Assembly (NCBI GenBank): GCA_002363155.1
Contig: DEWH01000025.1
Location: 1-53,154 of the forward strand
From: Ruminococcaceae bacterium UBA3215
Lineage (GTDB): Bacteria > Bacillota > Clostridia > Oscillospirales > Ruminococcaceae
DNA: 53,154 nucleotides
Direction of reading: 5' to 3'
The notes under the pieces are model-generated. The model ran no database searches and had not been told where the DNA came from. It worked only from the letters and a program-made list of their open reading frames with translations. Below, piece after piece: positions 34,392 through 42,811 of this stretch (within the stretch, counting starts at the first letter, position 1; every line of letters starts with the position of its first letter). The position numbers were made by a program, and so were the translations under genes.

Positions 34392-34874
34392 ATGAAACAC
34401 AGAAAAGCCATACAAATAACAGCATGGATCCTGTTCATACTTTATGCCGCGGCAATGCTCTTTCTGCTGTTCGCAAGACGGCTGATAAACTGCGGGTTTG
34501 ATATAACCGTGTTTGCCGTGCCGGACTATCCGGCCGCACTTGCGGAGCGCTTTGAGCCATACCCGTTCCGTACAGTGACAGAGTTTATCGGGAGACTCGA
34601 AAGCTTTTCGCTGTCCGATCTTGCATTCCGCAACCTTTTCGGGAACGTTCTGCTGTTTATCCCGGCAGGTATTTCCCTGCCGTTTCTGTTCCGCAAGCAG
34701 CGCAGATTTCGGGTATTTCTGGTGACATTTCTGCTGACGATCTGCGTGATCGAGCTTACGCAGATGTTCACGCTTCTCGGAAGCTGCGACATCGACGATG
34801 TTATACTGAACACAGCCGGAGCCTGCGCAGGTTTCGGCATTTACCGCCTTGCATCACGCGTCATGCGCCTTTGA
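34392..34874 (+). CDS. VanZ-like membrane protein
   Basis: 160 residues with about four hydrophobic helices (14-33, 88-105, 112-130, 145-155). The VanZ pattern includes NLFGNVLLFIPAGISLPFLF, then LTQMFTLLGSCDIDDVILNTAGACAGFGIY with the conserved acidic pair. Members of the family can confer low teicoplanin resistance, but most have unknown roles. The ribosome site is weak. It converges with the ImmA/IrrE gene and overlaps it by 14 bases. Confidence 0.82.
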   Translation: MKHRKAIQITAWILFILYAAAMLFLLFARRLINCGFDITVFAVPDYPAALAERFEPYPFRTVTEFIGRLESFSLSDLAFRNLFGNVLLFIPAGISLPFLFRKQRRFRVFLVTFLLTICVIELTQMFTLLGSCDIDDVILNTAGACAGFGIYRLASRVMRL

Positions 34875-35370
34875 AAAGATCGTTAGTTATATACGGCACA
34901 TTGATGCCGAAACCGCGTTCCTGCATCGAACGTGCCTTTATCATCGCCACCTGCGCATGAACGCCGATAACCGAAGCCGCTTCTTCTATCGTATGCCCCT
35001 GTTCGCCGAGATCGGTCATCTCTTCGTCCGGGATAAGCAGTTCCGCGGCAAAGATATTGGCTTCACGCTCCGGCTTGCTGGTCATATCGAAGAAGCTGCT
35101 CTCACCCATTCCCCCGTTTGCCGCGATATCGCGGTGCAGGGTGTCATGCCCGATCTCATGGGCAAGAACTACCCTTGTCATACGCTCGCTGAGATTCTGG
35201 TTGAGAACGATGTAGCGTCCGGTACCGTAAACGACGTAAAAGCCCTTTAGTTCGCCAAGATCGGCGCAGTCAACATCAATGCCGAGAGAACGCGCAAGAG
35301 AAAACGGATCGCTTGTGCGGTTCTCTTTTATTATTCTTCGGACGATCGAGTGTATTTGTTCACTGTTCAA
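34861..35370 (-). CDS. ImmA/IrrE-family metallopeptidase
   Basis: 169 residues. The zinc protease motif is HEIGHDTLH (about residue 70), followed by EREANIFAAELLIPDEEM with the third ligand Glu. Members cleave a neighbouring XRE-type repressor to release a stress or mobile-element response. Here the likely target is the regulator encoded 13 bases upstream (35384-35758). No element genes surround the pair. Confidence 0.88.
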   Translation of the reverse strand: MNSEQIHSIVRRIIKENRTSDPFSLARSLGIDVDCADLGELKGFYVVYGTGRYIVLNQNLSERMTRVVLAHEIGHDTLHRDIAANGGMGESSFFDMTSKPEREANIFAAELLIPDEEMTDLGEQGHTIEEAASVIGVHAQVAMIKARSMQERGFGINVPYITNDLFKGA

Positions 35371-35383
35371 AGCCTTTACCGCC

Positions 35384-35758
35384 TTACATCATATTCTTCT
35401 CTTTTTCTTTCCAGTATATCTTCTGAAGTGCGAGCATCACCTTATCCTTGTCCTCTTCGGACAGCTCTCCGCCTGCGAAAAGAGCTCCCGCACAGCTGAG
35501 CAGTTCTTTTGCGGAAGCAACGCCTTTTGCGCCGTCCTCAGCTTCTACGATACCGAGGAAATCATCGCTCCCGACAAGGGTTTCGATGCGTACACCGAGC
35601 ACCTTGCATATTCTCGCAAGGATATCGCGTTTCGGATATCTTGCGCCCAGCTCATAATTCTGCACGCTTCTCGCGGTAACACCGATCTTTTTGGCAAGTT
35701 CCGCCTGTGTAAGAGACTTGTTTTTTCTTGCTTTCTTAAGCTTTTCGTTGAATGTCAT
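35384..35758 (-). CDS. XRE-family transcriptional regulator
   Basis: 124 residues. The helix-turn-helix is residues 3-58 (LKKARKNKSLTQAELAKKIGVTARSVQNYELGARYPKRD). The C-terminal half is acidic and may be the cleavage region for ImmA/IrrE. The start at 35758 has GGAGGTACTT. Its consensus promoter (35794-35822) implies high expression unless autorepressed; no clear operator palindrome was seen. Confidence 0.88.
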   Translation of the reverse strand: MTFNEKLKKARKNKSLTQAELAKKIGVTARSVQNYELGARYPKRDILARICKVLGVRIETLVGSDDFLGIVEAEDGAKGVASAKELLSCAGALFAGGELSEEDKDKVMLALQKIYWKEKEKNMM

Positions 35759-35793
35759 AAGTACCTCCTGCCGCGCACATTTCGTTCGTATCA

Positions 35794-35822
35794 ATTATAC
35801 CACGCCGTTTGCAGTTTGTCAA
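35794..35822 (-). promoter_or_regulatory. Consensus sigma-A promoter of the XRE-ImmA operon
   Basis: Minus strand: TTGACA, 17 bases, TATAAT, a perfect match to consensus. Confidence 0.9.
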
Positions 35823-35828
35823 GCGGGA

Positions 35829-35886
35829 AAATAAAAAAGACGAATCTTGCGATCCGTCTTAGATGTCTGTCGGAGCTCTTCCGACA
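35829..35886 (-). terminator. Double-hairpin terminator of the YjfB-like gene
   Basis: Minus strand: first hairpin TGTCGGA/TCCGACA (about 35864-35884), then AAGACGGATC-GCAA-GATTCGTCTT (35837-35860) with a GCAA tetraloop and a following T-rich tract. Confidence 0.88.
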
Positions 35887-35890
35887 CCTT

Positions 35891-36088
35891 TTACGCTCTT
35901 ACATCCATGAGAGCCCCACGTCCGTCCGCAGACGGTGTGGCTTCCGAAATGCTTTGCATAAGCTTCGCACTTGCTGCTTCGTCCGCGTTCATCGCATTCT
36001 TCAGCATAGCAATGGAAGCCTGGGACGCTACGTTCGACTGAGATATACTCATTGACATCGTAGCCATAAGGTTTGTCAACCCGTCCAT
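35891..36088 (-). CDS. YjfB-like putative motility protein
   Basis: 65 residues, Ala/Ser/Met-rich. MSMSISQSNVASQASIAMLKNAMNADEAASAKLMQSI matches the YjfB family, small proteins linked to motility in Firmicutes by regulation. The ribosome site is AAGGAGGTGC. A sigma-A promoter rather than sigma-D lies upstream (36118-36146). It has its own terminator, so it is monocistronic. Confidence 0.75.
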   Translation of the reverse strand: MDGLTNLMATMSMSISQSNVASQASIAMLKNAMNADEAASAKLMQSISEATPSADGRGALMDVRA

Positions 36089-36117
36089 AAAAGCACCTCC
36101 TTCATCCCTGTGATTAT

Positions 36118-36146
36118 ATTATAGCGTAACTTCGGTGTAATTTCAA
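36118..36146 (-). promoter_or_regulatory. Sigma-A promoter of the YjfB-like gene
   Basis: Minus strand: TTGAAA, 17 bases, TATAAT. Confidence 0.82.
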
Positions 36147-36182
36147 TAGGCACAATTGCTAATTTTTAACAATCTATTTTGT

Positions 36183-37496
36183 TCAATTTGCAGCTGCACG
36201 TTTCTTTATCGCCGGTTCCTGCTTCTTGGGAGAAAGCTGTTTTTTCTCGCCGTGAATGATCTCAGGCTTTTCTTCGCCCTTGACGCACTTTTCGCTGATG
36301 ATGACCTTTACGATCGAATCATCGCTCGGAGCCTCAAACATAATATCGTTGAGCAGCGATTCAAGTATCGTGCGCAGTCCTCTTGCACCGGTCTTGCGTG
36401 CGATGGACTTCTTCGCGATCTCACGGAGCGCTTCCTTTTCGATCTCAAGCTCAACGCCGTCAAGGCTGAACAGGTAGCTGTACTGCTTTACGATAGCGTT
36501 CTTTGGCTCAACGAGTATCTTTATTAGTGCGTCCTCGTCCAGCTCGTCAAGCACCGCGATGACCGGAAGACGTCCTACAAGCTCGGGGATAATGCCGTAC
36601 TTTACAAGATCGTCCGGTTCAACCGAATGTAACAGCTTTGTGAGCGAATTCTCATTCTTTATATTGATCTCTGCTCCGAAACCGAGTGCAGAGGAATTGA
36701 TGCGCGCGGAGATAGTCTTGTCGATGCCGTCGAACGCACCGCCGCAGATGAAGAGGATATCCTTGGTGTTGATCTGAATGAACTCCTGGTTCGGATGCTT
36801 TCTACCGCCCTGGGGAGGAACATTGGACACCGTTCCCTCGACGATCTTCAGCAAAGCCTGCTGAACGCCCTCGCCGCTGACGTCACGGGTTATCGAGGTG
36901 TTCTCGGAGCGGCGCGAGATCTTGTCGATCTCGTCGATATAGATGATACCATGCTCCGCGGCTTCAATATCGTAGTCGGCAGCCTGAATGAGCCTTAAAA
37001 GCACATTCTCAACGTCCTCGCCGACATATCCTGCCTGTGTGAGCGTAGTTGCGTCCGCGATAGCGAAAGGCACATGAAGCACGCCTGCAAGCGTCTGTGC
37101 AAGCATAGTCTTGCCGACGCCGGTAGGACCGAGCAGAAGAACATTGCTCTTCTGGAGCTCGATGCCCTTGTTGCCCTCGTCATTCGCGAGAGTTCTCTTA
37201 TAGTGGTTGTAAACGGACACGCAGAGAGTCTTCTTTGCCTCTTCCTGTCCGATGATGTACTGATCCAGCACAGCCTTTATCTCTGCGGGCTTCACAGCGC
37301 TGTTGGGTTCACCGAAATAGCGCTTCTGCTGGGGAGCGGTGCGCTTCTTCGGGAGCGTTATCTCCGCGATATCTCCTTCGTCCAGCAGCATACGGTAAGA
37401 GGTGGAGACGCACTCGCTGCAGATAGCGGCGTTGTTGGAATAGAGCATTCTCGCTACTTTATCGTCGGATTTTCCGCAAAAACTGCATCTTAGCAT
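36183..37496 (-). CDS. clpX: ClpX ATPase of the ClpXP protease
   Basis: 437 residues. It unfolds proteins and feeds them to ClpP. N-terminal zinc-binding domain CSFC..CSEC, Walker A LLGPTGVGKTMLAQTLA, pore loop GYVGEDVE, Walker B IIYIDEIDKI, and the loop VPPQGGRKHPNQEFIQI. The Lys/Ala-rich tail is longer than usual. It ends the tig-clpP-clpX operon. Confidence 0.97.
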   Translation of the reverse strand: MLRCSFCGKSDDKVARMLYSNNAAICSECVSTSYRMLLDEGDIAEITLPKKRTAPQQKRYFGEPNSAVKPAEIKAVLDQYIIGQEEAKKTLCVSVYNHYKRTLANDEGNKGIELQKSNVLLLGPTGVGKTMLAQTLAGVLHVPFAIADATTLTQAGYVGEDVENVLLRLIQAADYDIEAAEHGIIYIDEIDKISRRSENTSITRDVSGEGVQQALLKIVEGTVSNVPPQGGRKHPNQEFIQINTKDILFICGGAFDGIDKTISARINSSALGFGAEINIKNENSLTKLLHSVEPDDLVKYGIIPELVGRLPVIAVLDELDEDALIKILVEPKNAIVKQYSYLFSLDGVELEIEKEALREIAKKSIARKTGARGLRTILESLLNDIMFEAPSDDSIVKVIISEKCVKGEEKPEIIHGEKKQLSPKKQEPAIKKRAAAN

Positions 37497-37530
37497 AATG
37501 GGAATATTCCTTTCCGCGGGCAGTTACCCG

Positions 37531-38124
37531 TTATCTCTTGTCGATTACCTTATCTATCAGTCCGTATTCGAGAGCTTCCTGCGCAGTCATGAAGTTGTCG
37601 CGGTCAGTATCCCTCTCGATGACCTCTACGGGCTGTCCTGTCATTTCGGAGTACATTCTGTTCATCTTCTGCTTGATAGCTACGATGTGCTTTGCGTGTA
37701 TCTCAAAATCGGAAGCCTGTACTCTTCCCGTTCCGCCGAGAGGCTGGTGTATCATTATCTCGCTGTTCGGCAGGGCAAGTCTCTTGCCCTTAGCGCCGGC
37801 TGCAAGCAGGAATGAGCCCATAGAAGCTGCCATTCCCATACAGATAGTGGAAACATCGCACTTGATATAGTTCATGGTGTCGTATATCGCCATACCGTCG
37901 GTGATAGAACCGCCGGGGCTGTTGATATACAGGCAGATATCCTTCTCCGGATCCTGACCTTCAAGGAAGAGGAGCTGTGCGACAACGAGACCTGCCGTAA
38001 CAGAGTTTACCTCCTCGTTAAGCATAACGATCCTGTCATTGAGAAGTCTTGAATAGATATCGTAGGCACGCTCGCCTCTTCCTGTCTGTTCAATGACCGT
38101 TGGCACAAGACTCATATAATCCAT
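37531..38124 (-). CDS. clpP: ClpP protease subunit
   Basis: 197 residues. Catalytic triad in place: Ser in CMGMAASMGSFLLAAG, His in MIHQPLGG, Asp in DRDNFMTAQEALEYGLID. The processing region MDYMSLVPTVIEQTGRGERAYDI is normal. It forms the ClpXP chamber with the next gene. Confidence 0.98.
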   Translation of the reverse strand: MDYMSLVPTVIEQTGRGERAYDIYSRLLNDRIVMLNEEVNSVTAGLVVAQLLFLEGQDPEKDICLYINSPGGSITDGMAIYDTMNYIKCDVSTICMGMAASMGSFLLAAGAKGKRLALPNSEIMIHQPLGGTGRVQASDFEIHAKHIVAIKQKMNRMYSEMTGQPVEVIERDTDRDNFMTAQEALEYGLIDKVIDKR

Positions 38125-38157
38125 TGATGTTTCCCTTACCTTTCTGTTTAAATGTGA

Positions 38158-39450
38158 TTATTCTGCCTTTTCGGTGATCTCGGCATTTTCCTTTACGAAC
38201 TTGAATGCCTTCTCAACCTTGATATCCTGAGTAAGGCTCTCGGTGGAGATGAGTTCCTTGACTTTCGCGATATCCTGCTTATGCTCGTCTGCAAGCTCCT
38301 GGTACTGCTTTTCGAGCTCGTCCTCGGATACTTCGATGTTCTCAAGTTCAGCGATCTTTTCAAGAGCAAGTCTCAGCTTTACCTGTGTAGCGGCAGGCTC
38401 CTTGAATGTAGCTCTGAACTGATCCATTGTAAGACCTGTGTACTTGAGATAATCCTTGATGGTAACACCGGCGTATCTGTTTCTGTATTCCCACTCGCGG
38501 AGCATATCGTTCACGCGGTTCTCTGTCATAGCGTCCGGGATCTCGCCTTCAACAAGCTTTGCAAGCTCTTCGGAGATAGTGTTGTCAAGTTCGCCGTCTG
38601 TACGCTTGTCAGCGCGCTCCTGGAGATTCTTCTTGAGGTCTGCCTTGTACTCGGCGAGAGTATCGAACTCGCTTACATCCTTTGCGAACTCATCGTCGAG
38701 GTCAGCAAGCTCCTTGCCCTTGATCTCATGGATCTTGCACTTGAACACAGCAGCCTTGCCTGCAAGTTCCTTAACGTTGTAATCCTCGGGGAATGTTACG
38801 TTTACATCGAAGTCTTCACCGATGCTGTGGCCAGCAACCTGATCCTCGAAGCCGGGGATAAATCTGCCGCTTCCGAGTTCAAGGCTGAACTTTTCTGCCT
38901 TGCCGCCGTCGAAAGTCTTGCCGTCAACGGAGCCTTCAAAGTCGAAGATAACTGTATCTGTAAGCTGAGCGGGTCTGTCCTCAACGTCGATGATTCTTGC
39001 GTTGTTGTTTCTTATGCGCTCAACTTCTGCGTCAACTTCCTCGTCTGTAACAGTCTTGACAGTTTTCTCTGCCTTTAATCCCTTGTATCCGGAAATAGTG
39101 ATCTCGGGCTTTACGGTAACTGTAACAACGAATGTAACACCGTTCTCGCGGCTTACATCTGTAACCTTTGTATCGGGGATATCAACGGCATCAAGCTTCT
39201 GATCCTCAATAGCTTCCGCCACTGTTCTCTGGTAGATAGAGTTGATAGCTGTCTCATAGAAGAAGGACTCGCCGTACTTAGCCTCTATCATCTTTCTTGT
39301 AGCCTTGCCTTTTCTGAAGCCGTCGATCTGGATATTCTTTCTTCTTCTGAGGTATGCTTCCTGAAGAGCCTTCTCAAAATCCTCTGCTCCTACCTTTACC
39401 TCAAGCTCGACTGTGTTTGTGCCTGTCTTGTTGTTTGAAACTACTTCCAT
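38158..39450 (-). CDS. tig: Trigger factor
   Basis: 430 residues. N-terminal ribosome-binding domain with the GFRKGKATRKMIE signature (near 45), PPIase domain (TDTVIFDFEGSVDGKTFDGGKAEKFSLELGSGRFIPGFEDQVAG), and a helical C-terminal chaperone domain. It folds new proteins at the exit tunnel. The start is in a GGAGGTAAAACAAA context; a consensus promoter lies at 39484-39512. Confidence 0.97.
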   Translation of the reverse strand: MEVVSNNKTGTNTVELEVKVGAEDFEKALQEAYLRRRKNIQIDGFRKGKATRKMIEAKYGESFFYETAINSIYQRTVAEAIEDQKLDAVDIPDTKVTDVSRENGVTFVVTVTVKPEITISGYKGLKAEKTVKTVTDEEVDAEVERIRNNNARIIDVEDRPAQLTDTVIFDFEGSVDGKTFDGGKAEKFSLELGSGRFIPGFEDQVAGHSIGEDFDVNVTFPEDYNVKELAGKAAVFKCKIHEIKGKELADLDDEFAKDVSEFDTLAEYKADLKKNLQERADKRTDGELDNTISEELAKLVEGEIPDAMTENRVNDMLREWEYRNRYAGVTIKDYLKYTGLTMDQFRATFKEPAATQVKLRLALEKIAELENIEVSEDELEKQYQELADEHKQDIAKVKELISTESLTQDIKVEKAFKFVKENAEITEKAE

Positions 39451-39483
39451 TTTGTTTTACCTCCGTAATTGCATACTGTCGAA

Positions 39484-39512
39484 ATTATAACATATATTTT
39501 CAAAAATTTCAA
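39484..39512 (-). promoter_or_regulatory. Sigma-A promoter of the tig-clpP-clpX operon
   Basis: Minus strand: TTGAAA, 17 bases, TATAAT. No CtsR-like heptad direct repeat was recognised near it. Confidence 0.82.
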
Positions 39513-39558
39513 TAATTTCCGCCAATAATATATTCCGAAAATTAACGAAATGCTTTGC

Positions 39559-40251
39559 CTATAAGATCTTTTCGGGCATAAATCCGATGTAGTCTGCGGA
39601 GACCATACGGTATTCCGTCCCCTCGTACTCACCGATGAACGCTTTTGCGTGACTCGCCCGTCCGTGGATATGACCGTAATAGCAGCGCTTTATGCCGTAC
39701 TCGCGTATCACGCCGAGAATGCTCTCGTTCCGTTCGCCGTTGTAGAGCGGCGGATAGTGAATGAACGCGGTCATCTCGCCGCCGAGCTTTTTCCCGGCTT
39801 CACAGGACATTCTGAGCCTTCCCTCTTCTCTTGCAAGCACCTTTGCATCGAAAGGATCGGTCCCGTCGTTTATCCAGCCTCTCGTTCCCACAACACATAT
39901 CCCCTCTTCGAGAAAAGCGTTGTTGAACAGTATCCTTATCCGGCTGAAACCCTTTTCGTCAAGGTACCTGTTCATCTTTCCGAGAGTTGCCCACCAGTAA
40001 TCGTGATTGCCCTTGAGCAGTATCTTGTTCCCGTGCAGACTGTCGTTGATGTAGCGGAAATCCGCCTCGGTATGCTCAAGCTTCATTGCCCAGGAGATAT
40101 CCCCCGGAATTATCACTGTATCTTCGTCCGAGACCACCCGGTTCCAGTTTTCCGTAAGGCGGTCAACGTAATTCTCCCAGCCCCTGAACACGTCCATAGG
40201 CTTGTCGGTGCCAAGGGAAAGGTGAAGATCGCCGATCACGAAAACACTCAT
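39559..40251 (-). CDS. Calcineurin-like metallophosphoesterase
   Basis: 230 residues. Two-metal motifs in order: GDLHLS, PGDISWAM, LLKGNHDYWW, and GHIHGRAS. The group (COG1768-like) is annotated as predicted phosphohydrolases without a fixed substrate. The ATGA overlap with thrC implies translational coupling. Confidence 0.9.
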   Translation of the reverse strand: MSVFVIGDLHLSLGTDKPMDVFRGWENYVDRLTENWNRVVSDEDTVIIPGDISWAMKLEHTEADFRYINDSLHGNKILLKGNHDYWWATLGKMNRYLDEKGFSRIRILFNNAFLEEGICVVGTRGWINDGTDPFDAKVLAREEGRLRMSCEAGKKLGGEMTAFIHYPPLYNGERNESILGVIREYGIKRCYYGHIHGRASHAKAFIGEYEGTEYRMVSADYIGFMPEKIL

Positions 40252-41744
40252 CTGCTTTTAAGGAAATCGAGCACTACCTTTGACATTCCGCTCTTGTCCA
40301 CAGACCCGGTGAATCTTACGGCCTTTGTCTTTGTTGCCGCGAGAGGAGCCGGCATAGATGTACCGGTGCGCTGTTCGAGCTTATCGATTATGGTGAACTC
40401 GTCGAGCCCGGCAGTATCGCCGCCCACAGCTTCATACACAGCCTTGCCGAACTTGTAGGGATTTGCCGTTGAAGCGATTATCGTCTTTGTTTCATCGCCC
40501 GTAGCGGCTCTGTAATCGTTATATACCTTGTAAGCAACGCCGGTATGTGTATCCATAAGGTAGGAATACTCATCGAAAGCCTGCTTTATAGCGCCCTTTG
40601 TAGCCTCGTCGTCGCAGCAGCCCGCATAGAAGAGCTCCTTGATCTTTGCCTTGACCGCGTCTGTAACTTCGTACTTTCCGTCCTTTGCGAGCTTTCCGAA
40701 CCACTCGGAGATCTGCCTGTCATCGCCGTCGGTGAGGTGATACAGAAGTCTTTCGAGGTTGCTGGAAATGAGGATATCCATAGAGGGCGAGATTGTGGTG
40801 TAGAAGTGTCTGTTTCTGTCGTAAACGCCGGTGTTGATGAAATCCGTGAGCACGTTGTTTGCGTTGGAAGCGCAGATAAGCTTGTTCACGGGAAGTCCCA
40901 TTTCCTTTGCGTAGTAAGCCGCAAGGATATTGCCGAAGTTTCCGGTAGGAACTACGATATTTACCTTTTCGCCGTATTCGATGTCTCCGCTCTTGACGAG
41001 TGAAGCATAAGCGGAGATATAGTAAACGATCTGCGGGGAAAGTCTGCCCCAGTTGATCGAGTTTGCGCTGGAGAATGTGATGCCGAGCTTATCCAGCTCC
41101 GCTTTGAGCTCAGGATCGGTGAAGATCGCCTTGACGCCGTTCTGGCAGTCGTCGAAGTTGCCCTTTACCGCGCATACGTTGACATTTCCGCCCTCCTGCG
41201 TGGTCATCTGGCGCTTCTGCATATCGCTTACGCCGTCCTCGGGATAGAACACGGTGATAGATGTTCCGGGAACGTCCTTGAAGCCCTCAAGGGCAGCCTT
41301 TCCGGTATCGCCGGAAGTCGCTACGAGTATCGCGATATCCTTGCCGTCGATGACTTTCTTTGCCGAGCAGCTCAGCAGATACGGGAGTATCTGAAGCGCC
41401 ATATCCTTGAACGCGCAGGTAGGGCCGTGCCAGAGTTCGAGGATATATGTGCCGCTATAAAGGTGAGAGATCTCGGAGATGCTCTCGCTGTCGAAATTCT
41501 TGTCGGAATATGCGCCGTTTACGCAGTATCTTATCTCGTCATCGGTAAAATCGGTGAGGTAGCGTCTGAAGATCTCAAATGCTCTTTCCGGATAAGACTT
41601 GTCGCAGAGTCCGAGGATATCCTCCCTGGAAAGCTTCGGAATGCTCTCCGGAACGAACAGTCCTCCCTCTTCCGAAAGTCCCTGCGCAATTGCCTTTGCG
41701 CTTGTTACGCTGATTTTCCTGTCACGCGTGCTGTTGTAGTTCAT
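40248..41744 (-). CDS. thrC: Threonine synthase
   Basis: 498 residues, the long (yeast/Gram-negative-like) type. PLP lysine in GPTCAFKDMALQ, phosphate-binding SGDTGKAALEG, and PTGNFGNILAAYYAKEMGLP. It converts O-phosphohomoserine to threonine. The start at 41744 has AAGGAGATAACACT; the longer frame to 41780 lacks a site. The gap to yraN is too short for a T-box, so regulation is not visible here. Confidence 0.95.
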   Translation of the reverse strand: MNYNSTRDRKISVTSAKAIAQGLSEEGGLFVPESIPKLSREDILGLCDKSYPERAFEIFRRYLTDFTDDEIRYCVNGAYSDKNFDSESISEISHLYSGTYILELWHGPTCAFKDMALQILPYLLSCSAKKVIDGKDIAILVATSGDTGKAALEGFKDVPGTSITVFYPEDGVSDMQKRQMTTQEGGNVNVCAVKGNFDDCQNGVKAIFTDPELKAELDKLGITFSSANSINWGRLSPQIVYYISAYASLVKSGDIEYGEKVNIVVPTGNFGNILAAYYAKEMGLPVNKLICASNANNVLTDFINTGVYDRNRHFYTTISPSMDILISSNLERLLYHLTDGDDRQISEWFGKLAKDGKYEVTDAVKAKIKELFYAGCCDDEATKGAIKQAFDEYSYLMDTHTGVAYKVYNDYRAATGDETKTIIASTANPYKFGKAVYEAVGGDTAGLDEFTIIDKLEQRTGTSMPAPLAATKTKAVRFTGSVDKSGMSKVVLDFLKSR

Positions 41745-41804
41745 AGTGTTATCTCCTTGCCGGAAGTCCGGCTTCATCATATACCCTTCCGGGTACTGTA
41801 CAAC

Positions 41805-42185
41805 TTATGTGAAAGCGTCGAACGCGTCCTCGTAGTATTCCATGCCGAGTACGCGGGGTATTTCCTCTGTTGTGACCGTTACGAGCGCGACATCGAACCG
41901 CACCGAAGCATATTCAGTCCCGCAGGCTTCGAGATACCGCTGTGCGGCACGGATCACCGCCGTTCGCTTATCCCCGTCAACTGCGGTCATTCCGTCTCCG
42001 TCAAGGCTCCCGAATTTCCGGGTCTTTACTTCGACAAATGCGGCGGTACCGTTCTTTACGGCGATTATATCTATCTCGCCGCCCTTTACGCGGTAGTTTC
42101 TTCCTGCTATCCGCCAGCCGTTCTTTTCAAGATACCTGCTGACGTGCAGTTCGCCGGCTTTTCCGCGTTCGCTCTTAACGCTCAT
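41805..42185 (-). CDS. YraN/UPF0102 nuclease-fold protein
   Basis: 126 residues. The pattern SERGKAGELHVSRYLEKNGW, NYRVKGGEIDIIAVKNGTAAFVEVKTRK matches UPF0102, a restriction-endonuclease-like fold with the GEIDII..FVEVK active-site set. Its physiological role is unsettled. It is coupled to rnhB by an ATGA overlap, the common rnhB-yraN pairing. Confidence 0.93.
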   Translation of the reverse strand: MSVKSERGKAGELHVSRYLEKNGWRIAGRNYRVKGGEIDIIAVKNGTAAFVEVKTRKFGSLDGDGMTAVDGDKRTAVIRAAQRYLEACGTEYASVRFDVALVTVTTEEIPRVLGMEYYEDAFDAFT

Positions 42186-42811
42186 ACTTTATGCTTCCTG
42201 AAGAAGCTTTTTCTGTGCTCCGGACAAAGTCCGTACTTTGCAACCATTTCATAGTGAAGCTTTGTTCCGTAACCCTTGTGCTTTGCGAAAAGGTACTGCG
42301 GGTATTTAAGGTCAAGCTCCTTCATATAGCGGTCACGGGAAACTTTTGCGAGTATCGAAGCCGCAGCTATGCTTGCGGAGATGCTGTCGCCCTTTACGAC
42401 GGTCTTTACCGGGATCCCGAGATCAGGTGCCTTGTTCCCGTCCACCAGCGCAAGCGCAGGCTTTACCGAAAGCCCGTCGAATGCCCGTTTCATCGCCAGC
42501 AGAGCCGCGTTGAGAATGTTGATCTCATCTATCTCGGCTGCCGTTGCCGCGGCAATGCAGTACGCTTCCGCTTTCGAGACTATCTCGTCAAAAAGCGCTT
42601 CCCTCTTCTTTTCCGAGAGCTTCTTGCTGTCGTCGAGACCTTCTATTATCAGTCCCTCCGGCAATACCACCGCAGCAGCGTAAACATCTCCCGCAAGCGG
42701 TCCCCGCCCTGCCTCATCTATGCCGCATATTAGTCCTGCCGCCGCACGCTCCGCGCTGTCAAAGGCGAAACGCTCACGAAGCAGAAGGTCTTTCGAGTGT
42801 GATACGTCCAA
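42182..42811 (-). CDS. rnhB: Ribonuclease HII
   Basis: 209 residues. It removes ribonucleotides from DNA. Signature GIDEAGRGPLAGDVYAAAV with the DEAGRG catalytic motif, then LDDSKKLSEKKRE and VDGNKAPDL; C-terminal SKVSRDRYM-like AKVSRDRYMKEL. I prefer TTG at 42811 because GGAG lies 8 bases upstream; a GTG at 42853 has only a poor site. It overlaps the 3' end of rbgA. Confidence 0.94.
   Translation of the reverse strand: MDVSHSKDLLLRERFAFDSAERAAAGLICGIDEAGRGPLAGDVYAAAVVLPEGLIIEGLDDSKKLSEKKREALFDEIVSKAEAYCIAAATAAEIDEINILNAALLAMKRAFDGLSVKPALALVDGNKAPDLGIPVKTVVKGDSISASIAAASILAKVSRDRYMKELDLKYPQYLFAKHKGYGTKLHYEMVAKYGLCPEHRKSFFRKHKV

Noticed and set aside
34861..35758. Toxin-antitoxin system
   Set aside because: The HEIGH peptidase next to an XRE regulator fits the ImmA/IrrE control pair; no toxin fold was seen.
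40248..41804. T-box or threonine attenuator upstream of thrC
   Set aside because: Only 60 bases separate the start from yraN, with no T-box motif.
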